Shown here: piece by piece, positions 23,959 through 35,000 of the stretch
Position numbering within the stretch: position 1 is the first letter of the stretch
Layout: each line of letters opens with the position of its first letter
Assembly: GCA_003254905.1 (NCBI GenBank)
Contig: QANU01016879.1
Span: forward strand, 25,720 to 89,719
Origin: Nissolia schottii
Lineage: Eukaryota; Streptophyta; Magnoliopsida; Fabales; Fabaceae
Direction of reading: 5' to 3'
DNA length: 64,000 nt
Program-made: the position numbers and the translations under genes
The notes under the pieces: model-generated
Databases searched by the model: none
What the model saw: only the letters and a program-made list of their open reading frames with translations
Told to the model about the DNA's origin: nothing

Positions 23959-26639
23959 TCATTTTCTGCTATCTATGCCCTGCTTTAAGGACTGCAACCT
24001 TTTCCTGCATGAAAATGATTGAAAACAAAAAAACAACTGCACAATTAGATAAAAGTAGGGAAGGATATTTGAATAGTAACAAATATCAACCACATAACTC
24101 AATACTTCGAAACTAAAGGCATTTACGGGTGCTGATAATAATGTGCCTATTACTTCCACAAGTTAGCAATTGCAAAGGTAGGTCCAAACCATTACATGCT
24201 CTTGTAATCATGGTTGGTAGCAATAACTTGTTGAAGATATTAGGAAGCTGAAATTCCAAAATGGACTACTTATAAGAGCCAAGAGCAAAAAACCCCTAGA
24301 CAGTCAATAACACTAGTTTGCATGTTTTGGAAAAAGAATTCTCTAATGTGAGCATTTTTCTAAATAATCCAATAAAGTGTATTGTAACCTTAATCCACTA
24401 AATAATCTAGGGAGATAGCGATTAAAGTATTCCAAATCAAGCTATGCTTCACAAAAACATATATATGGATGATATACATTACTTGGAATCAGTAAGGCGG
24501 CCATGTAAGCTCCATCTTTGGTGGAAACCTTCTATGCCCTCTACTCCACTAGCAAGAATCAAGCGCCTATACATTCAAAATTTAAGTATGTAAGAAACCG
24601 AGAGATTGAAAATTTCTACATTATACTCATATATCCATGCATCAAATGATTAGTTTGAATGCCAAATGACACACATAAAGATAAAGGGGGCCAACAGAAA
24701 TACTGAAGACCAAAAGGCCATGGGTAATTATGGCTGAAGATTCAATACAACTAAAGAAAATCTAATTGATGCAAACCTCAAGAAACAAAGGTTCTTAGAT
24801 TGGTAACTAGTTTGAAAAGAAAATTAAAACAAAACTTTTGGTCCTGAATTGTGATTCTAATATATTCATCTGTAAACAAAATGGCAAATAAGAAAATGTT
24901 ATTCCCTAGCATCACAGATGGCATTTGAACTTACGTTTTGGGACAATTCCAACTATACTTTTGGAATAGCAAGATGGGGCTGCAGGTTCCACAAAATAAA
25001 AGAAATACTACAGTTACTTGTAAAAAAAACATGTGATTGGGGGCCAAAAACTGACCATGTCCACATAAGCGGCTCCCAAGAAATTGAGGTTTGAAAATCC
25101 TACGAAAAATCCTTCTTCAGGAAACTAATACAACTTGCTTCATGGACTCAAGACTGGCTAGCCAAGACTCAACTCACGCCGGCCATGGCTAGAGTCACCT
25201 TCAGGAAAAAAATATGCAAAGCAATGTTCTACACAACTACCAACAACATAATGATTAATTAATATCTAAATATACCTCTCCAATGATGTAACTTCTGCCT
25301 CAAGCTGAGAAGCCCTCTGCTTGGCTTCATCCAAAGGCATTGATGAACCCAATTTCCATTCACTGTCTTGAAGACGCTTCCTTATCTCTTTATCCTGAAT
25401 TTTTTTTCCAAAGAGAAAAAGAAAGCAAAAAGTGAAGGTAGAACTAACAATTAACTGCACTTCCCAGAACTCCGTCTACCATACTAACAATGAGTAAAAA
25501 CTACACACATGTTAAAAATGGTTCCAAAGAACGATACAAATGAGTTGAAGTAGTAAAATGAAAGGGAGGGAGGGAGGAGGAAGGAAGAACAAAGAAAAGT
25601 TTATCTGTAACATATAAAAATAATCTCACCCTTCTTTCAGCACATTGTTTGTACAGAGCAATCTCATCCTGACAGAATGGTTCAATGTCGTTGATTTGCA
25701 AGCCTGCAAGATTTAAATCAAGTTTGTAAAGTATTCAGAAAAGACAATGTTGTTACAAACATCCAATGTTAAAACCTTTGGGGAAAAAAAAAACTACTAA
25801 AATCAAGTGCATTTGTTGCATTTATCAGTCAATTGAACCTTATTGATGTTCAATATGAACCTCTCCAGTTTGTTCAGACCTAATAAATGTTAACGGCCAA
25901 CGTGGTTACTCTTTTTATCTTTTCCTTTTTTCTTTCTTTACAAGTCCTTAATTCCACTTGTAGTCATACAAAATCCCATAAGCTCATGTTCCTAAGTCTC
26001 ACTACTCAAACAACAAAGCAACTACTTAATTCTTATTTCTTACCACGGCGCCCATTAACTTAAAGCCTTTCTCTCCCAGTCTAATCATACAACCAATGCA
26101 GGAAAACAAAAACAGCTTATAGTCATAGATATTTAATCTGCTTCATAACAGTCAGAGACAAAATCTATGTTCCCTAAATTTTTACTTGTGGTAAGCACTA
26201 GGCACCCCAAGTTCTGCCCCTAATGACTAGTATATTTTAGTTTTATGCAACCAAAGGAATTCAACTGACAAAGAAGAACAGAAAAAAAAGAAGAAGAAAA
26301 AGGACTTACACAAAAATAGATTCCTGAGGATTCCATCACACAAATCAACACCTTGGAGAACATGGGATGCAATTTCCGGTGGAACCACCGGTGATGGTGG
26401 ACCCATCATCAGGTCTTCACCCACCAAAATTGTTTCCTCCATAGTTGGCTGCGAATCAACTGGAAACACCACCCACCCATGTTAACCAGCATCCCCATAT
26501 CATCAAGTTCGCTATATTATTAGTAAAAATTGAACCTTTCTACATTTATTTGAAAGCTATAAAAAACGAGATTAATAGCACGCACTATTAAGCTACTTTC
26601 AAAGCACATAAAGATACAATGAGATCACGTACCGTCCAT
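23959..26639 (-). CDS. Small coiled-coil protein with twin CX9C motif
   Basis: Six exons (26633-26639, 26310-26459, 25630-25703, 25276-25394, 24483-24566, 23959-24004) join in frame to 159 aa. Residues about 43-53 form C-x9-C (CDGILRNLFLC) and about 63-73 form a second C-x9-C (CQDEIALYKQC), ten residues apart, as in CHCH-fold proteins. The rest is charged and helical: EIRKRLQDSEWK, EAKQRASQLEAEV and a Lys/Arg-rich C-terminus ending GIDSRK. Twin CX9C proteins are typically imported into the mitochondrial intermembrane space by the Mia40/Erv1 relay, without a cleaved presequence; none is seen here. It resembles an uncharacterised conserved plant family; the family name is not certain. The first coding exon is only 7 nt, chosen because it gives the first ATG in phase. 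Confidence 0.85.
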
Positions 26640-28388
26640 TGCTGCTTTCTGATAATCGTTCAGCAGCTCGGTGCCTCGTACGGTTGGGGAATTGCGAATT
26701 ATTTGGAGCTCAAATGAGACACAGCGCAAGCAAATGCAGTGTGCAAAACCAAGAGAGAGGGTTCAAGAAAAAGGGGATTTCGGGTTGAAATGAACGGGTG
26801 GGCCCGCCCGATCCAATATTGTGCGTGGGGGTGAAATTTTGATTGTGGGAAAAATTAAGGATGAAAGAAACTATTTTTTGGTTGAAGAATTGATTTGTGT
26901 ATTTCATAATTAAATTTAAGAGAATTGTCTTTTTTTTCTTCAGATAAAATAAAACATAGCTAGCATAAAATAAAATGAAAACATAGCCGCAATTATTTAA
27001 GAGATTAATTTTTATGTAATAATTTTACATTATCTATTTTTAGTTCCATAAGTAAAAGTGATTGAATCTTACACTCACTGCTATAAAAGTCTCTTATGTA
27101 ACATGATTAAAATGATGATGTAAACTCTTTTAATTAATCTCATTATTTAATGTTTAGAGAAAAAATATTGTTTCAATTTATTTTATGTTTGATACTTCAT
27201 TGCTTTGAGATATTTTGCTCTACTATGTTGCAACATGACTCTCCCATCAAAAATTCCTTCTTTGATTTTTATTTCAACCAACTTTAACATAACAACTAAG
27301 TTACTATATTTTAAATAATACAAATTTAATTTTGTTTGCTCTAAAATTTTTGTTGGCAACATCATCATCATGAATATTATTATTATTTGAATGATGAAAA
27401 GCTATTGTATAAATACATATTTAGTAGCTCAATTCTTTGAACAAGTTGTTACAAAATTAGACGGAATTTCTTGTTGATAAGCTATTCTGGAAGTTTAACA
27501 ATTTAACATGTTAGTTATGGTTAATTGGTTATGGTGCCTACCTCATACACCACTACTAACGGTGATTGGCAAGGCCTTGTGATTCAAAGGGCAAAAGGGA
27601 TTGTGTGGTTTGATTCCAAGGCTCGATTGGACAGCAAAGTCACGAAGTTCTTTCTAGGAAAACATCGAAACAAACGTATGACAATATTTAACATCAAGAA
27701 AATACAGTATATTTCACAGACTCACTACAATTTGTTTCCCGTTGCATGTATAAGGGCTCTACTTTTGTACTTTTCCATTTTTGATAATCCACATAAATTA
27801 GGAGGTAAATGAAATCTTATGATAAAAAGATGCAGTCATATTTACACCGCAGCAGAAATATCCTTAAGAGGTTGAACTATGACTTGGATGCCAGGCAAGC
27901 TTGGCAATTTCCCTTGCCTCTTTCATTGCAGAGGAAGACTATTCTTGCTCAAAACTGTCATGCTTCAGTAGATCTGTGCAAAACTGCTAATACAATTTCA
28001 AACCTTAAAGGCTTCACTTCTTCAAACACATACCTGCATAAACCAATTATATTACCATAGTCCCTTGTACCAGAAAAAATATAATACCAAAGATCATTGG
28101 ATTAGTTTCAAAATGGACCTTCAATTTGGCACACAAAAACGTTTTATGTAAATTATTACCTAAAAATGATTGGAAACAACCACTTTAATTAAGAACTGTT
28201 TTAACTAGTTAAGTTGATACCTCAAAGAAAGAAGCAGCTTCTCTAATGTCTTCCAATTAAGTCTCCTCGTGTCAAATTGAATAACATCACTTAATTTCAA
28301 TTCAATTGAATTGGTTCAACAAATACTGGCCCGAAACCAGACTCCTCTGGGAAATCTGAAAAAAAATGTCAAGCTTCACTCATGAAAA
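26640..28388. other. Intergenic region, no gene seen
   Basis: From 26640 to about 26800 it holds the leader and promoter of the twin-CX9C gene. 26880-27500 is AT-rich. About 27800-28388 probably contains the 3' UTR of the PPR gene, possibly spliced; minus-strand GT and AG signals are present near 28035 and 28230. Short frames at 27525-28060 (+) match nothing recognised. Confidence 0.45.
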
Positions 28389-30389
28389 TTATAATGCATT
28401 AGGTTTCCGATGGCCTCCACCCAACCGGCGCCGTCTAGCGCTCGTCTTCCTCCCATCATTTTTCTTCTTTGCCTTGTCTTTCAAGTCCCTCTCTCCTCTC
28501 CGCTTATACATCTTGAAAGTGATGTTCCTATCAGCAGCCATTTTCCTTACCTTCTCTGTGATCTCCGCGGCAAATTGTCTGTTATACAGTTTCCTCAGAC
28601 CACGCATGAGCTTGGCAAAAGTATCTGGCTGTGGCATTATCCCCTGATCCAACATGTCTATACAGAATGAACAAGCCTCCTTTACATGTCCTTTTGAATA
28701 GAGTGCATGAATCCAGATTGTCCATGCACCCACATTCAGTTCACACCCTTTAGTAGTTGTGAGAGAATTCCAAACATCTTTAGCCATTTCAAGCTTCTGA
28801 GCTCTTAAAAGAGAGTTCATCAGCACCTTCAATGTACCATATTGAGGAGCAGTAAAAAGCCCTCTCGCAACCATCTCCTTGAAATGCTCGCAAGCTTCAA
28901 TTAGAAAGCCTTGCTCGAGAAACCCATTAATCATTATGACAGAGGTGTCAATGCTTGGACTAAGCTCACTAGCTTCCATTTCATTCCAAAGCTTAACAGC
29001 TTCCTTGACCTCTCCCAACTTGCCAGCCAACCTAATGACTGTATTGTAGATGTTAAGGTCAGGAGTGCAACCAATCTTCTGCATCTCATTCACCAGTTTC
29101 ATACACTCCTCCAGTTCTTCCTTCTTTTCATGGGCCAACATGATATGCTGATAAGTTAGTTGATTTGGGACAAGGCTTTGCTGTATCATCTGATCCAAAA
29201 GCTCATAACCTCTTTCAATTTTCCCCCATTTGCAAAACCCACTTATCAATGTTGTATAGGTTATAGTATCCACATCACAACCACTTCTCTGCATATCAAC
29301 AAATATCCTCATTGCCTCCTCCAGCTTTTCATGTTTACAGAGTGACTGGATCAAAGTTGTGTACGAGGTTGCATTTGGTGTGCAACCTCTCCTTCTCATC
29401 TCTTTCAAAAGATCATAAGCATCCCCCATTTTCCCGGCGTGAGCATACCCGCTAAGCAAATTGTTGTAAACCACAACATCTGGTTCAATGCCCGCATCCT
29501 TCATCTGCACCAACACATGCTTTGCCTCCATAAGCTTCCCTTCTCTACACCAACCATACAACAAGGAAGTAAAATGTTTAACAGTCGGCTGAAATCGAAA
29601 TCTCATGTCCTCGAAAAGCGAAGCCGCTTCCTTAATGCTACCATTCTTGCACAATGCATCCAACAAACACCCAAAAACATACTCATCCGGCTCACATCCA
29701 TACTTCGGCATTTCATCCAACACTTCGATGGCCTTCTGAACCATCCTTGCAGAGGCAAACTTCCTCATCAAAATAACAAACATCTGCGGCGAAATTAACT
29801 GAGGGTTCTCTTGCCTCATCTCATCAATCAGTGCCCAAACTGCACCGAATTGCCGCATTTTTCCCAAAACCTTAATCATAGCTTTGTAAACTTCCTGGCT
29901 GTGCCGATAACTGGACTGCTTAGAAGCCCAAGCATAAAATCTATACGCCAAATTCCCGGCATCACCACACCGATTCAATACACGCTCAGTTAATCCAGAC
30001 CTAACAACAACCCCTGATTCTTTCAAAGCAAGCTCCAATTTGGGAACCCTAGAATGGTACTTTCTCAGTATCCTATAAACCTTTTCCACATCAGAGGCAA
30101 ACTCATCGTAGCTTTGATGATCATTCATATGGTCCACCGAACTAGCTTCAAGGCGAATGAGGCCAAACTGGTTCTTTGCTCCATTGTTGATGATGCTACC
30201 ATCAAATTTTGAGGATTTATGATTGGGTGGTGACTGTAAAGTGGTTTGAGAAGAACTTACCTTAGAACTAGTAGAGAAGAGCTGAGATAGGGTATCTTCA
30301 AGCCCAATCATCAACGATTTTCTGAGGGTAAGTGTGAAAAATTTGCGTTTGTTGAAGTAAAGCAATGTTTTTGCCGAAAATCTCTGCAT
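28389..30389 (-). CDS. P-class pentatricopeptide repeat protein, organelle-targeted
   Basis: A single uninterrupted frame of 666 aa, as is usual for plant PPR genes. The N-terminus (MQRFSAKTLLYFNKRKFF) is basic, hydroxylated and poor in acid, consistent with a mitochondrial presequence. About 13 PPR motifs run from residue 165 to 620, for example YNNLLSGYAHAGKMGDAYDL and YTTLISGFCKWGKIERGYEL, all about 35 aa, with no E or DYW domain, so it is a P-class RNA-binding protein rather than an editing factor. The C-terminal 45 residues are strongly basic (KMYKRRGERDLKDK, ARRRRLGGGHRK). Architecture and tail match the Arabidopsis At5g65820/At3g49730 type; the RNA target is unknown. A minus-strand GT donor near 30535 and an acceptor near 30405 suggest a spliced 5' UTR. 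Confidence 0.93.
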   Translation of the reverse strand: MQRFSAKTLLYFNKRKFFTLTLRKSLMIGLEDTLSQLFSTSSKVSSSQTTLQSPPNHKSSKFDGSIINNGAKNQFGLIRLEASSVDHMNDHQSYDEFASDVEKVYRILRKYHSRVPKLELALKESGVVVRSGLTERVLNRCGDAGNLAYRFYAWASKQSSYRHSQEVYKAMIKVLGKMRQFGAVWALIDEMRQENPQLISPQMFVILMRKFASARMVQKAIEVLDEMPKYGCEPDEYVFGCLLDALCKNGSIKEAASLFEDMRFRFQPTVKHFTSLLYGWCREGKLMEAKHVLVQMKDAGIEPDVVVYNNLLSGYAHAGKMGDAYDLLKEMRRRGCTPNATSYTTLIQSLCKHEKLEEAMRIFVDMQRSGCDVDTITYTTLISGFCKWGKIERGYELLDQMIQQSLVPNQLTYQHIMLAHEKKEELEECMKLVNEMQKIGCTPDLNIYNTVIRLAGKLGEVKEAVKLWNEMEASELSPSIDTSVIMINGFLEQGFLIEACEHFKEMVARGLFTAPQYGTLKVLMNSLLRAQKLEMAKDVWNSLTTTKGCELNVGAWTIWIHALYSKGHVKEACSFCIDMLDQGIMPQPDTFAKLMRGLRKLYNRQFAAEITEKVRKMAADRNITFKMYKRRGERDLKDKAKKKNDGRKTSARRRRLGGGHRKPNAL

Positions 30390-32059
30390 GTTCTTTTGAG
30401 GTTTCTACCTTTTTCTTTCTCTTTTTTTTTTCTTCTTTATGCACTACTCAATTCTAGAATCGACAATTAGTAAGAGAGTTGATTTTGCTCCATTTTTGAA
30501 ACTTTGAAGGACCGTCTTTTGTGAAGAATAATAATACCTTGATCACCGCAGATATGGATATTATCGGAGTTCATCTTGGTTTTTGATGCAAAGACTCCAA
30601 ATGGAGGAAAAACTTCACCATAATTGTGGAACTTAACTGCCTCCTTTACATTACTTCTACGGCAGAAGTTGATGTTGGCGGCGGCAGCTAAGGATCCGGA
30701 GGAGGAAAAGTGAGAGGGATAGAGCTAGGAAGAAGGGGAGGGGTATGGGTTGGGCAATTAGGGTTCGGACTCCACAACTGATTTTTCGGGGTTTCTTGTG
30801 TTTACTTCTAAAAGTTTTAATTTTGTTTGGCATGTGAAAAAATAAAATTATTGGGTTGAATTGAGTGGGTTATGGTATGGCCGAATGGTGGTGGTGTCGT
30901 GGGGTCATGTTGTGACCATTTTGGACTTGGGGAGGCAGCAGCAGCACTCTCATTTTGAGAGATGAATTGAAAATCTCATAATTTGATCACGTTGATCACG
31001 TGTTGATTTTTATTTTCATTGATTAAAATGATAGGACTTATATAGAATCCACAAAATAATTTATTCAATGATTAAAATCAACATATAACTATTCCATTAA
31101 AAAAAACAACATAAAACTAATTCATATAAATTTTTAGAATAAAGATTCGTTAACCAACGGGAGTTGGTCCAAGTGGTAAGCGGTTTGGTATCGCTTAAGC
31201 AAGGTCCCGAGTCCAAGACGTACGCAGTTATCCCGCTGGGACTCACACACATTTATCTTTTAAAATAAAATTTAGACTAAAGGACCTTTTCTTTGATCTT
31301 TTTCATGTGACCGAAAATCCACTACCTAGTGTCAGGAAGTTAACCTATGAATGTTTTCTTTTTTTGCAAAAAGAAAAAAATTAAATTTCTTTTTATTATA
31401 ACAATTTTTTTTCTCACATGAGTGATCACAAAACTTCATAGCAATATCAACTTTAACTTTTGAATTTAGATTATAACATTAAAAACATTTATAATTAAAA
31501 AAATTCGTATGAGCGAACAAAATTTTAGAGTAATATCAACTTTAACTTTTAAATTTAGATTATACCATAAATAATATTTTAACTTTTGATATCTAGAATT
31601 AAAATATCATTTATTATAATTTAGAATACATTTAAAACCACAAGAATTTCTCTTAAAAATACGAGTCTTTTACCCTCACCTCTGTCACAACGCTGACCAC
31701 TAAGGCTAAAGCTTCATGGATCACTTATGCCCGCAAGAATTAAGCATGAACTCTCCCCGCAAGTTTCTACTACTTCTTATGGAAGCCTTTTGTTCTTGAC
31801 TAAAGTGGATTAAATGTAAGTAAATTTTGCATTGAGACATGAACACTACCCAAATAAATTACTTTTAAATTTTAATTTTATTTTCTTTTACCTTTGGATA
31901 AGTCCGGAGTAATTTTATCTATGAACGCATCACATACAAATTCTTCATACACAAAATTGGGAGTGAAAGTGAATACTTCCAATCTTCTTCATTTCACACC
32001 CCTTTTTGACCTATATATATAAATCACAACATTTCACAAGGTTGATATGCTGCAATGAC
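30390..32059. other. PPR leader/promoter and intergenic region
   Basis: 30400-30760 is the likely leader of the PPR gene on the minus strand, with a telo-box-like run near 30757-30765. The rest is AT-rich and holds one SINE (31157-31380). From about 31960 the 3' UTR of the reductase gene begins. No other gene seen. Confidence 0.5.
31157..31380 (+). mobile_element. tRNA-derived SINE
   Basis: A tRNA-like head with an A-box match (TGGTCCAAGTGG, 31165-31176) and a degenerate B-box (about 31203-31220, GGTCCCGAGTCCAAG) is followed by a tRNA-unrelated body and a T/A-rich tail at about 31359-31380. It does not fold as a complete tRNA, so it is a SINE rather than a tRNA gene. No clean target duplication was found. 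Confidence 0.6.
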
Positions 32060-35000
32060 TCATGCACGCCTGTACTCATCTCCACAATCACCAATTATTT
32101 TAAGCAGATCCTTTCCTTTGCCCGACGCTTCTCTTATGCTGTTTACATCATCGTCATCAAGCGCAAGTGAAAAGATAGCACTGCAGTCCTGAATATGTTC
32201 TGACAAGCCAAGTCTAACACCAACCATTGATCCTGCTACTGCAGGCTGCATGTTTGACAAGCAACAATAAAAACGAAATATGAATGTCGAAATGAGCTCG
32301 CACCATGTAAAGTGGGATTTTAAATTGCGTTTACTTACTGTGCATTGTCGGTATATCAACTTTTAGACTGACTATCGACCAGAAATTGTGTCGTCATATA
32401 TTCACATTTTAGAAAAATCAGGAATGAGGGCAGTTTATTGCCAATTTTATGAATTCTCATATTAGTTAAGTGTAGACTGTAGAGCGTGTTTACACTAACC
32501 GTGTATACCAATTAAATCCTTAAATTAATTAGATAAGTCAGTTACCTGATCTAGTATGTATTTCACAGCAACAGTTGGGATCGAAACCCCATGTTTAGAA
32601 GCTACTTGTTTAAGAGTCCGAAGCAGTCCCTGGAACAAATTCCATCCTCCCCAAGCATCTATCATCTGCCACGTGATGTATAGAATAAAACACACGAATA
32701 CAACTATGTTTACAATGACAAGAAATCAAATCCCACCTTCCACATGTTCTCACACAGAGAAAGCATCAACTATCAACTTGAATTTTTGTAGCCTCCACAC
32801 CGATTCATAGTCATTTATCATTAATAACTACGGTTAATAGCAATTTACCCCTGTATTATGGATGTTGTGCACAGTGCACTTAACTCCCTAATATTGCAAA
32901 ATGCGTAATTCGACACGTAAGTTTTCAAATAGTGCACATAAGACCTTCCATCACTTTTAATGTCTAAAAGGCATGTTAGTACACATGTGCCCGTTGAAAC
33001 TTTTAACGATAAAATGAAATCGGAGGGGAATGAAACTTTCTATAGAGCACCATTGAAGGTGGCAAAAGTTTCTTAAACTACCGTCTGATAGGTAAAGGTG
33101 GTCATGGAATCATACAGGTGGTCATGGAATCATACCCTCTTGTACTTTTGGAGGGAGGGAGTGTTTAATGCAGGCCCAGCAAAGGGAATAGATATGTTGG
33201 TGTCGAGGAACTTCTCAGAGAGTAGACCACCCATTACCGTCCCATACCTGCATCAGAAACTGACCACTTTCACCTCATATCAGGGAGAAAAAATTTCTAT
33301 AGCTGAAAATGGAAATTTCTCTTACTAAAACCGTTTCCTTAATTTTAATCCTTGTCCCCAATCCATTCCAAACATACCATTAGACAATCCCAACAGCAGA
33401 TTGTTACTTCATCCAAAAATGTTTAAACCATTTTTTGCTTCTTGGTGAACACATCAAAACGTTTATTTATATAGTGTGTGGGAACTTCCCAGATAAATTA
33501 CATTTGTAGTTCGAAAACATTGCATTTATGAGTTTTAGAAGAGACATGTTGGACTGCTGGTGTGTGTGTGAGAGAGAGAGAGAGAAAGAGAGAGAGACGT
33601 TATAAGTTTGACTCCTGTATGCTGACAAAGCTCTGCCATTCTCTGTTGTGGACGCATATCAACAATTGAATGTTGCACCTGACAGTGAAGGTACCACTAA
33701 GAATCACATACGATCAATTATTAAGAGAACTGAGAAGGGAAAAAATAAATAAATCTCTTGGATTTACCTGATTGCTTACAACTGGAATCTCATTTTCAAG
33801 AATAATTTGTAACCTCTCAGTATCAAAATTTGTCAGTGCCACAGTCTTGACTTTACCTGTACAGGGCTAACACAAGTTTGTTTGTTCGAATTAAGAAAAG
33901 AGAACTTAAATGTGAACAATGTGACCCTTACTCAGAAACAAAACTAACCTTCATCTTTCAAATCCGTGAGGTGTTTTAATGCATCAAGGTAACCAGGATT
34001 TGAATAATCCCACCTAGACATTAGAGATAGAGGAAAACTGTCAAAAGAATCCTAACCTTTTGAATTATCTTTCACAATAGTTCAGCTAGATAATGGTAAT
34101 CAAATACTCATAGACTATGAAGTAAAACAGATGAATTTTCATGTCATGGAAAATGTTCATGGTCGTAACAAAAGAACTGTAAAATGATAACAAGAATTTT
34201 GCTGCTTGACCCTGTGAAAGTCAGAACATCAAATAACCACACAAGAGAACGATAAAATACCAATGGAACTGAAGCATGTCCAAGGAATCCACATCCATTC
34301 TCTTCCTTGAAATATTAATACTGTCACTTACAAAGCTTCTTGTCATCTTAACTGGCGGTGGCACCCATTTAGTGAGACTGCAAAAAATGACACAATGGCT
34401 AAGACAATCCATTCTCTTATAAGCTTACTAGCAAGTTAGAAGTGTATAGTAGGATTAATAAATATAAGAGCCAACACATAACTAAACTTGTTCTATTCTT
34501 TTCAAGCAGGGAAGACTTAAGAATATCCAGTCACATAATAAACTCACCCTCTGACCTTTTCCAAGAATTCTGGCGGACGCTCACGACGAACTCGATTAAT
34601 GAAAATCCCATAGAGATCTTCAGCAGGCCCATCTGCAAAATTACCTGAGTTAGAAAACAATTCTAATAACATCTACATCGACTTTTGAGGGGGGGGGGGG
34701 AAGCATCCCAATATTTTGAGAATCCATATCCATAACATTGAATAATCACACATCCCACATTCAACTATTTTTCATCTCTATTGTACTCTAACTTGAACAT
34801 GATCACAAGTCAACCAACTATCAGTTTCTATTCCTCTAAACTAAAGGGTAACTCGCGAGGTGCACCATATGTAGCCAATAATTTCCCTTTCAAAATAGAA
34901 AGCAATTAGAAGCAAGCATTTTTAGTTGCATTACATATATCAGCCATATCAAAAGTGGTGAGTCCAGCATCAGTATATTTAAGCATAGCATCAACAGCAC

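Noticed and set aside
27525-28060. Two consecutive plus-strand frames (95 and 83 codons)
   Set aside because: No family features or splice logic joins them to a gene, and the second overlaps the probable 3' UTR of the minus-strand PPR gene.
31157-31230. Possible tRNA gene (A-box-like TGGTCCAAGTGG)
   Set aside because: The stretch does not form a full cloverleaf with acceptor-stem pairing and the B-box is degenerate; it is better explained as the tRNA-like head of a SINE.
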